From Gammaproteobacteria bacterium (lineage in GTDB: Bacteria; Pseudomonadota; Gammaproteobacteria; UBA6429; Thiohalophilaceae), in contig JACQBC010000032.1 of NCBI GenBank assembly GCA_016194635.1, positions 1 through 64,000 on the forward strand: 64,000 bases of DNA. Reading direction: 5' to 3'. Each line of letters starts with the position of its first letter. Positions within the stretch are counted from its first letter, which is position 1. Under the pieces are notes generated by a model, which saw only the letters and a program-made list of their open reading frames with translations, made no database searches and was not told where the DNA came from. Shown in pieces: positions 57,630-64,000 of the stretch. The translations under genes and the position numbers were made by a program.

Positions 57630-58445
57630 ATGAGGTTAATCACCATAACAGCCAGCGCACTGCGCAAAAAAATGTTCGCCTACGGTAGCGTTCTCGCCAC
57701 GGTACTCGTCTTGTGCCTCCCTATACCGGTTTCGGCTGCGGGAGCGCTTCCGCATTTCTGCTACGATGACGCACAGTCCTGTGGGCCTAGTTATTGGGGC
57801 GCCCTTGCCGATGAATGGAAGACCTGTTCCCTTGGCCAGGCACAGTCGCCCGTCAATATCACGTATCCTCAGACTTATTATGGACCCGGCCCCATCATGT
57901 TCAATTGGGCCCCGACACCGCTAACGATCAAGAACAACGGCCATACCCTGCAAGTCAATTACGCCCCTGGCAGCTACATAAGGGTGAACGGTGTCACCTA
58001 CAATCTGCTGCAATTTCATTTCCACGCGCCGAGCGAGCACACTCTGAGTGGCGCGGCAGCCGACATGGAGGCGCACTTTGTCCACGTCAGCGATCAAGGC
58101 GCGCTGGCGGTGGTCAGTGTCATGATGCGTGGCGGATGGGATAACCCGCTGCTTGGAAAAATTCTTGCCAATGCCCCGGCGGAAGGAACGGAGGTCACGA
58201 TCGCCGGTGTCCGCATCGACGCCAACTACCTTCTGCCAAGATCGCGTGAATACTTCACTTACCTCGGTTCGTTGACCACGCCGCCGTGTACCGAAGGCGT
58301 ACGCTGGCTGGTGATGGAGTACGGCGTGGACGTCGGCACCACTCAAGCGGCTGAGTTTGAGCATTTGTTCCACGGCAGCACGGCGCGTCCGGTGCAGCCG
58401 CTCAACGGCCGGAGTATTCTCACTGGCGGTGGCGGCCACCATTAA
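57630..58445 (+). CDS. Alpha-carbonic anhydrase, periplasmic
   Basis: The 271-residue enzyme hydrates CO2 to bicarbonate. The signal segment is long (SVLATVLVLCLPIPVSAAG). The mature enzyme has W-x-x-C-x-x-G-x-x-QSPVNI, and zinc ligands in LLQFHFHAPSEH (two His) and EAHFVHV (third His). The SLTTPPCTEGVRWLVM strand is also characteristic. AGGAGGAG lies 7 nt before this ATG, which favours it over an upstream start. The two cysteines of the mature domain likely form the usual disulfide. Confidence 0.95.
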   Translation: MRLITITASALRKKMFAYGSVLATVLVLCLPIPVSAAGALPHFCYDDAQSCGPSYWGALADEWKTCSLGQAQSPVNITYPQTYYGPGPIMFNWAPTPLTIKNNGHTLQVNYAPGSYIRVNGVTYNLLQFHFHAPSEHTLSGAAADMEAHFVHVSDQGALAVVSVMMRGGWDNPLLGKILANAPAEGTEVTIAGVRIDANYLLPRSREYFTYLGSLTTPPCTEGVRWLVMEYGVDVGTTQAAEFEHLFHGSTARPVQPLNGRSILTGGGGHH

Positions 58446-58548
58446 TGACCCGAGCACCAACCTTGTTGGGATCGGTTTCATACTAAGTGTCTGGGATACA
58501 GGGGTTCGATGACGCCTTGAGCTTAGCGATGAAGAAAATGAAAATGTA

Positions 58549-58582
58549 AAGGGCCATTCGATCCAAAACAGGAATGGCCCTT
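58549..58582 (+). terminator. Hairpin after the alpha-carbonic anhydrase gene
   Basis: A perfect 11-bp stem (AAGGGCCATTC / GAATGGCCCTT) with a 12-base loop is followed only by GTCTATT. It is a moderate terminator, about 100 bp after the stop. Confidence 0.6.
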
Positions 58583-58622
58583 GTCTATTACCCCACCTCC
58601 GCACCGACTGGCGGCCCGGCAT

Positions 58623-58649
58623 GGGGATTGCCGCGCACCTCGCAATGAC
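58623..58649. repeat. GTCATTGCGAG-type dispersed repeat fragment
   Basis: On the minus strand the segment reads GTCATTGCGAGGTGCGCGGC then AATCCCC. The GTCATTGCGAG-N-GCGGCAATC pattern is a widespread repeat/MITE-like motif in bacteria as I recall. It sits in an otherwise empty 457-bp interval (58446-58902) between the carbonic anhydrase and the next gene. Confidence 0.5.
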
Positions 58650-58902
58650 AATACTGTTTCAGTAACTGCCATAAAGAATAACCTCCCAATAATCATCCTG
58701 TTAGAGCACTACTGCGGGTCACTACTGATAACTGCCAGCGGTGGCGATGAGGCAGGGATTCACCCCGGCACCCACCATGGCGCACGTCATCGGCAGTGAG
58801 ACTGCTATGATGAGATGAAACTGTTATTGCATGCTCGCGGAGCCAGCAATGACCTGGCCGACCTTTGGGCTTTCATCACAATAAATTTTAAGGAGATTAA
58901 AC

Positions 58903-60396
58903 ATGCAGCCACGCCCGGCGTATTTTTATAGCCTGATACTCACGGTCATTATTTACGTGCCCAAAGCACAACCAGAACCAACACCAGGGTCTGAGTTTGC
59001 CGGCGTATATACTCAACGCGACGTTGATTCACAATCACAGATTTTTATACTTGACGACAATACTTTTTGTTTCACCTTTATGGGGGGCGCGCTGGATCTT
59101 ATTAAAGCGGGGCGCTGGAAAACCACCACGACGGAGGGCACCATCAACTTGCAAGAGGTCCGACTCAATGAGCCTATCCACCCAGCGCTGGCAAGCAATA
59201 TGGATAGACTGGGCGCCCCAATGGTCGGCATTAATTTTGATGGGTATTCGCTTTCAAATGCCTATTCCCCGGTTTTTGCGGTAACCAGTACCGACACGCC
59301 GCCCACGACATTCAGACCGCTATTTCCAAAACAAAACTCCAGCTGGGCGGAGACTTACGCGCTACCCCTCATGACGGCCGAAAAGGCCAAGTATTTTTTC
59401 ATAGGCGATGTGGAAGTTGATGCGTATGGCAGGCCCCAGCAGAAACTGCGGGTAACCCAGTACAAACTAGATAATTATGATGCCGTTCGCATTGGGTTTA
59501 ACAAAACACAAGCAGAGCCGCCGATGAACCTGCATGCACGATTGATTAAAAATATGTTGCAGCTCGACGGAGCCGCATTTGGTTCAAAAAAGCCCTTGTC
59601 GCCCGATTTAATCGCAGAAGTTCGTGAGCACTGCATCAATCCCGTCTTAGGCCGCGATAAAGACACCTCTGCACGGAATAAAGACCAGGCGCAAGCATCC
59701 GAACACAGCGAAGTCTTAACGCCGATCAAAACCTTTTACCTTGACGCAACGGCTATCGCCGGGGAGCCCATTTTTGCGATAAAAGATGACAGCGCGACAA
59801 CTGCCACCGATTCAATGGAGGTCCTGATTGAATCCGAAGCAAACCAGCTCCAAGCAACCTTCAAGCGAGCCAGCAGTGATTTCCAAGACGTGGACGATTT
59901 TTTGCAAATGGCGCGAAGTTTAGCGGGAAAGAAAAATCGGATATATAAACACGGGCCGCTAATAGTGCAGCTATTTTCTGAATTGCTTATTAAGAGTAAC
60001 GATAACCACAATTTCAAAACATCAGAAAAAATATTTTCCCATTTTATGGAAAATATATACCCAGCCATTGCGAGTATTAAAAACAATAAAATGCTATACA
60101 ATATTTCGGTGATTGCAAGTCAAGGTTTGATCATCACTGTATCATTAAAAGATGCTGCAATCGGCAAGATGGTTTTTGAAAAATTACTGGGCACTGATTT
60201 TGATATCACGACACATAAAAATAGAACGCTGATCTATAATTTGGCGTGTTTCCACGCGATTAATACAAATAAAAAGGAGATGTTGATCGCCATTACGCAA
60301 GCCCGTAAACGCGGCATACCCTCTAAGCAGTTTATGCAGGATCCGGATTTTAAAAGCTATTTGAATGACACGGATTTTTTAGACGCGCTTAAATAG
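58903..60396 (+). CDS. Large exported protein of unknown function with C-terminal TPR-like repeat
   Basis: The 497-residue protein has a signal-like start (FYSLILTVIIYVPKAQ). The N-terminal third resembles a small beta domain (GVYTQRDVDSQSQIFILDDNTFCFTFMGG); the C-terminal fifth has a TPR-like unit (LIYNLACFHAINTNKKEML...DPDFKSYLNDTDF). I do not recognise a family for the central region. AAGGAG lies 8 nt before the ATG. No co-directional close neighbour. Confidence 0.7.
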   Translation: MQPRPAYFYSLILTVIIYVPKAQPEPTPGSEFAGVYTQRDVDSQSQIFILDDNTFCFTFMGGALDLIKAGRWKTTTTEGTINLQEVRLNEPIHPALASNMDRLGAPMVGINFDGYSLSNAYSPVFAVTSTDTPPTTFRPLFPKQNSSWAETYALPLMTAEKAKYFFIGDVEVDAYGRPQQKLRVTQYKLDNYDAVRIGFNKTQAEPPMNLHARLIKNMLQLDGAAFGSKKPLSPDLIAEVREHCINPVLGRDKDTSARNKDQAQASEHSEVLTPIKTFYLDATAIAGEPIFAIKDDSATTATDSMEVLIESEANQLQATFKRASSDFQDVDDFLQMARSLAGKKNRIYKHGPLIVQLFSELLIKSNDNHNFKTSEKIFSHFMENIYPAIASIKNNKMLYNISVIASQGLIITVSLKDAAIGKMVFEKLLGTDFDITTHKNRTLIYNLACFHAINTNKKEMLIAITQARKRGIPSKQFMQDPDFKSYLNDTDFLDALK

Positions 60397-60574
60397 CGGT
60401 AACAAAAAGTCATTGAATAATCGGGGCCGCCATTGATCATTTGTATCCGCAGATCAATGTTATCAACCGCGCCATGAGGCGCGTGAGGCGGCAAGTTCGT
60501 TTTATGATTGACTTTCTAGTCTTTTGGACAGAAAATAATTTTCACCTTTCATCGGTCTGGATAAGAATGAAGAA

Positions 60575-61090
60575 ATGCTGTCCCACAAAGAACGAAAGGC
60601 TGGCGGGTGGGAAGAAATACAGAAATACACGCACAAAGGCCGGGTAGAATTCGTTGATGCAGAACAAGCGTTGATCGAGGTGGAATCTGTAGACTTAGGT
60701 AAATTTCAAGGATCGATTCTCGATTCTCAAGGCAACAGTATATCGCCCTATGCTATATCAGTAAAAGGTACAACAATTTCAGGTAAATTTATCTTACCGT
60801 TTGACACGCTACTTCATCTTATCACCGGTCCGGGTGTGACGAGTAAGACTGATCTTTTTTTGCGAGGCGGCATATTCAATTCCACGGTCGACGATTCTCC
60901 TTATCATCAGTTTCAAAGTAACTCCGGCTCGTTTGTATCTGGACTCGGCGTAGACTATAAATTTAATAAATCGTTACTACTACAATTCGAGTACGCGACG
61001 TATATGTTTATTTTAAAAGTTAAATATGACTCCCCCCGAAATTTGAGAATATATCGAGTCCCGCTGCGACCATTGCAACTCTTGGGGTGA
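60575..61090 (+). pseudogene. Truncated outer-membrane barrel-like fragment
   Basis: The frame has strand-like segments KTDLFLRGGIFNSTVDD and SFVSGLGVDYKFNKSLLLQFEYATY, typical of small outer-membrane barrels. It has no signal peptide, a non-barrel N-terminal 60 residues (MLSHKERKAGGWEEIQKYTH...) and a C-terminus that leaves the pattern after ATYMF. It is best read as a broken or fused relic. Confidence 0.5.
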
Positions 61091-61210
61091 ATTTGGTCTA
61101 TACATTTTAGTGGTCAAAGCACGCCGCCTAAGCGATGGGGCTTAGTGTTTAGGTTATTCTACGCGACATACGGTATACTAATGCCACCCATTCCTTATGA
61201 ATTAAAAATC

Positions 61211-61600
61211 ATGTCCAAATTAGTGGTGGTCTTCAACGGTCAGTCGGTCATCGAATACGATCGAAACAAACGCCTTCCTGGTCAGCAACGCGAATATCTT
61301 GATAAAATGGATGACAACATGGCTAACGGCATTGACCTCAATGGTGAATACGTGGCCAAACCCGACGAACAACAGCGCGCCAAGTTTGTCGCGATGCAGT
61401 TAGTACATGCCGTAATCAACAGTAAGGACCCCGTGATCGCCGCCATGTGCGCCTATCTCGCCACACGCTTGCCTGCACTGCAGCAAGTGAAGGCGACTGA
61501 ACAAGGCGAACACATCTCATTGGAGTTGGTGTTTACCGATATCACCACACAGGTGCCGGTTAGCTTTTCTCCTGTGCCGCCCAGTACAAAGAAACATTAA
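61211..61600 (+). CDS. Conserved-looking cytoplasmic protein of unknown function
   Basis: The 129-residue protein starts MSKLVVVFNGQSVIEYDRNK and continues with LPGQQREYLDKMDDNMANGI and an Ala/Val-rich helix. It has no signal peptide. The frame is open to 61145, but this ATG opens the compact domain. I recall similar small proteins in sulfur-oxidising proteobacteria, without a function. Confidence 0.62.
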   Translation: MSKLVVVFNGQSVIEYDRNKRLPGQQREYLDKMDDNMANGIDLNGEYVAKPDEQQRAKFVAMQLVHAVINSKDPVIAAMCAYLATRLPALQQVKATEQGEHISLELVFTDITTQVPVSFSPVPPSTKKH

Positions 61601-61799
61601 AGAAACGTTAATGTTCACGATGTGTAAGTATTTCACTAAATTTGGATACTATCCCACCTGCCTAATCTTGAGTGAAACACGATTTTCTCTAAGCACTAGA
61701 CACAAATTGTTTTTACCCCCAAGTGTTTTTTAGTACACTATTGTTTATAGAATAGTGGCCCTGGGTTCGGATGATGATCCATACAATTTGGAGATGACC

Positions 61800-62207
61800 A
61801 TGTTGAAACGTTTAATGCTTAAATTTTTTCTACTGTCGGTACTGTTAAATATTAATCTAGCCCTGGCGGAGAACATCAAGGGTGTTGTGGTGCAAGGCAA
61901 TGGTGACAAGGCGCAGTTTGAGAGAGCCTTAAAGCTTACGTCGAATATGCACGAAATCTTGAAGAGTACCAAATTTGAGGTGGTAGTATTTGGGCCAACG
62001 GTTAAATTGTTAACTGCACTAAGCGATGAAGTACCGCTTATCCAAAAGGTTCAAGCGGAAGGAATTAAGGTCATTGCCTGTGGCCGTTCACTCAAATCAG
62101 AAAATATTAAACAAGCTGATTTAGCCCCGGATGTGCCTGTCGTTCCCTTTGGCGCGGTCTACATCGTGGAGCGGCAGAAAGCAGGTTGGCAATATTTTAA
62201 ACCCTAG
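61800..62207 (+). CDS. Periplasmic DsrE-family protein
   Basis: The 135-residue product has a signal peptide (KRLMLKFFLLSVLLNINLALAE). The DsrE-like fold has GVVVQGNGDKAQFERALKLTSN, VVVFGPTVKLL, a lone cysteine (ACGRS) and VVPFGAVYIVERQKAGWQYFKP, the last block being a strong family marker. Relatives take part in sulfur relay or oxidation; periplasmic members are uncharacterised. GGAG precedes the chosen ATG; one 6 bp upstream is an alternative. Confidence 0.82.
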   Translation: MLKRLMLKFFLLSVLLNINLALAENIKGVVVQGNGDKAQFERALKLTSNMHEILKSTKFEVVVFGPTVKLLTALSDEVPLIQKVQAEGIKVIACGRSLKSENIKQADLAPDVPVVPFGAVYIVERQKAGWQYFKP

Positions 62208-62521
62208 CAAGGCGATGTCAGTAAACAGATTTTGTCAACCGGGGATCAATAGTGTCATAGCCCGTTGGAGTTTATCGATAACCTCAGGCAGGTGGGGTTC
62301 GCTGCCGTTGTATTTACCGCTCTTTGGCATGCGACATTGCCAGGTTGTCTGGTTGCACACAGGACAAAATTGCCCGCGGCTGTAACCGTTTGCGGGGCGT
62401 CGACGGATGTGAGCACTCGCCAGGGTTTCCTCTGGGCGGGTTCGTCACCGAAACCCCCTCTTTCTGCGTTTTTCTGAGAGCCCGGTCTCGACGACCACGA
62501 TCACTTCGGTTGGTCGCCGTT
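62208..62521. other. Intergenic region with a possible zinc-ribbon remnant on the minus strand
   Basis: No complete gene is visible. On the minus strand the segment at about 62250-62400 encodes GQFCPVCNQTTWQCRMPKSG then HLPEVIDKLQRAM and a stop; the C-x2-C pair suggests the end of a zinc-ribbon protein, perhaps from a mobile element. There is no upstream domain in frame. Confidence 0.35.
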
Positions 62522-62881
62522 TTATCCGCTGCGCCCTCGTCGACGGGTTTTCATCATTTCCTGTTCATGCGCCTTGAGAATTGATTGAAGTAACCCGGGA
62601 AATCGCGTCTCCAGTTCGCGTCCACGCACCCGGCTCGTGAGTTCCACGCCCTTGCGTTCACTGACGATCAACCCCGACTCTCGCAGAATGCGATAGTGTT
62701 GAGAGCAGGTTGATTTCGGCATTCCAACTTCGAGTCGGTCCGTCATTTGCGTGCAGTTCAAACCGCTTTCCGCTTTTAGCAGTTCACTGACGATTGCCAG
62801 CCGCACAGGGTCGGCGAGGGCGTGCAGAATCCCCGCCACGGTAACGTCTTCGATGTTCGGGTGTGCCAGGGGTCGGCTCAT
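62522..62881 (-). CDS. ArsR-family winged-helix regulator divergent from an OYE gene
   Basis: The 119-residue regulator has GILHALADPVRLAIVSELL, GMPKSTCSQHYRILRESGLIVSERKGVELTSRVR and no metal-binding cysteine pair except one in STCSQH. It probably represses itself and the divergent Old Yellow Enzyme gene by binding the palindrome between them. Confidence 0.86.
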   Translation of the reverse strand: MSRPLAHPNIEDVTVAGILHALADPVRLAIVSELLKAESGLNCTQMTDRLEVGMPKSTCSQHYRILRESGLIVSERKGVELTSRVRGRELETRFPGLLQSILKAHEQEMMKTRRRGRSG

Positions 62882-62929
62882 AAGTCATTAAGGGTACCAG
62901 ATACTGTTGCTTTTTCAAAAATACTGTAG

Positions 62930-62944
62930 TTCAATAATATTGAA
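62930..62944. promoter_or_regulatory. Palindromic operator between arsR and the OYE gene
   Basis: The perfect palindrome TTCAATAATATTGAA lies 20 bp before the OYE start codon, inside the 82-bp divergent promoter region. It matches the expected symmetric, AT-rich operator of an ArsR-type repressor. Confidence 0.7.
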
Positions 62945-62963
62945 CAATAGAGAGGAGCTACTT

Positions 62964-64000
62964 ATGACGACGCTTTTTGATCCGTTGCGTGTCGGAGATT
63001 TGCTATTGCCGAACCGTATCGTGTTGGCGCCCTTGACCCGCAGCCGGGCCGGTGCGGCGCGTGTTCCAAATGCCCTGATGGCCGAATATTACGCGCAGCG
63101 AGCAAGCGCGGGGCTGATCATCACCGAGGCGACCTCCGTCACGCCCCAGGGCGTGGGCTACGCCGACACGCCCGGTATCTGGTCGGCCGAGCAAGTGGCT
63201 GGCTGGATGCTCATCACCCAAGCAGTGCATCGGAACGGCGGTCGCATCTTTTTACAGCTTTGGCATGTGGGCCGCGTGTCGCATCCGCTCTTCCTCAAGG
63301 GTGAATTGCCGGTGGCCCCTAGCGCGATCGCACCCGCAGGCCATGTCAGTTTGGTTCGCCCCGAAACGCCCTACGTGACCCCACGGGCGCTTGAGCGCAA
63401 TGAGATTCCGGGAATTATCGAAGCCTACCGGCTAGGCGCGGCAAACGCGAAAGCCGCGGGCTTCGATGGCGTGGAAATTCATGGCGCCAATGGATATCTG
63501 CTGGATCAATTTCTCCAGGACAGCACCAACCGCCGTATGGATGACTATGGCGGCAGTATCGAAAATCGAGCGCGCTTGATGTTGGAAGTCACGGATGCCG
63601 TTATGGGCGTTTGGGGAGGTCATCGCGTTGGAATGCATCTCGCGCCGCGTGGCGATGTGCACTCGATGGGGGATTCCAAGCGAGCGGCCACCTTCGGTTA
63701 CCTGGCCGCTGAACTCGGCCGGCGCAAGATCGCGTTTATCTGCGCTCGCGAGTACATCGCACCGGACCGGCTTGGTCCAAAAATCAAGGCTGCCTTCGGT
63801 GGCGTGTTCATCGCCAATGAAAAATTTACCAAGGAATCGGCTGAACAAGCGATCACCAATGGCGACGCCGACGCCGTGGCGTTCGGTCAAGCGTTTCTCG
63901 CCAACCCCGATTTACCCGAACGCTTTCGCCAAAACGCACCGCTCAACCCGCCGGATACGACGACATTCTACCAAGGCGGCGCAAAAGGTTACATCGACTA
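62964..64000 (+). CDS. Old Yellow Enzyme-family flavin oxidoreductase (NemA-like), partial
   Basis: 345 residues are visible; the frame runs off the window a few residues before the expected end (GYIDY). FMN-dependent alkene reductase with MTTLFDPLRVGDLLLPNRIV, APLTRSRAG, QLWHVGRVSHP, GFDGVEIHGANGYLLDQFL and DDYGGSIENRARL. These carry the FMN-binding and catalytic His/Asn (HGAN). Homologues reduce N-ethylmaleimide, quinones and nitro esters using NADPH. AGAGGAG precedes the ATG. Confidence 0.94.
   Translation, partial: MTTLFDPLRVGDLLLPNRIVLAPLTRSRAGAARVPNALMAEYYAQRASAGLIITEATSVTPQGVGYADTPGIWSAEQVAGWMLITQAVHRNGGRIFLQLWHVGRVSHPLFLKGELPVAPSAIAPAGHVSLVRPETPYVTPRALERNEIPGIIEAYRLGAANAKAAGFDGVEIHGANGYLLDQFLQDSTNRRMDDYGGSIENRARLMLEVTDAVMGVWGGHRVGMHLAPRGDVHSMGDSKRAATFGYLAAELGRRKIAFICAREYIAPDRLGPKIKAAFGGVFIANEKFTKESAEQAITNGDADAVAFGQAFLANPDLPERFRQNAPLNPPDTTTFYQGGAKGYID

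Overview
The window is a stretch of gammaproteobacterial chromosome across the replication-origin neighbourhood. Three things point to this class: the order gyrB-recF-dnaN-dnaA / rpmH-rnpA-yidD-yidC-mnmE, the split glycyl-tRNA synthetase (glyQ, glyS) next to gmhB and plsC, and an MSHA-pilus-type operon beside ntrBC. It does not look enteric. Genus or order cannot be fixed from the sequence alone; a free-living gammaproteobacterium of the Chromatiales or Thiotrichales type would fit.

Layout. 1-4.0 kb: end of an LprI-like gene, a CPA2 cation/proton antiporter, a small outer-membrane barrel, a retropepsin-like protease followed by a large inverted repeat, and two small proteins. 4.3-8.7 kb: glyQ-glyS, gmhB, plsC. 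8.8-12.2 kb: envelope proteins (DUF3015, DUF4105) and a lipoprotein hydrolase. 12.2-22.6 kb: the origin region, with leftward gyrB-recF-dnaN-dnaA and rightward rpmH-rnpA-yidD-yidC-mnmE; DnaA boxes lie on both sides of dnaA. 22.8-27.6 kb: a GlxA-type regulator divergent from an acetyltransferase and an isochorismatase-like hydrolase, then a three-gene SsuABC/TauABC-type ABC importer. 27.7-32.7 kb: a two-gene module that looks like a toxin-antitoxin pair built on a nucleotidyltransferase, a membrane-anchored aminopeptidase, a PlsB-like acyltransferase, an OmpA-type lipoprotein and a small protein.

32.9-39.3 kb is a tightly overlapping MSHA operon (mshI, a PilN-like gene, mshJ, mshK, mshL, mshM, mshN). 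It stops at mshN: the assembly ATPase, the inner-membrane platform and the pilins are not in the window. A DUF4124 protein and the nitrogen two-component pair ntrB-ntrC follow.

42.7-64 kb is accessory in character, with many short, broken or mobile pieces: a truncated GFA protein, a Tat-exported beta-like carbonic anhydrase, a frameshifted TfoX-domain gene, a GH24 lysozyme gene translationally coupled to a secreted partner (effector/immunity-like) between 13-bp direct repeats, an ArsR/SRPBCC operon with two palindromic operators in its promoter, a VOC remnant, and a 1,681-residue RHS polymorphic toxin. The RHS toxin has an unusual insertion of about 230 residues, an overlapping DUF4279 immunity gene, and a displaced second RHS tip plus partner downstream. 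After it come an IS66-type tnpA broken by one stop codon, an alpha-carbonic anhydrase, several secreted proteins of unknown role, a periplasmic DsrE protein and an ArsR regulator divergent from an Old Yellow Enzyme reductase that runs off the window edge.

I saw no rRNA, tRNA or CRISPR array. The best candidates for something undescribed are the nucleotidyltransferase pair, the lysozyme/partner cassette and the RHS double-tip locus.
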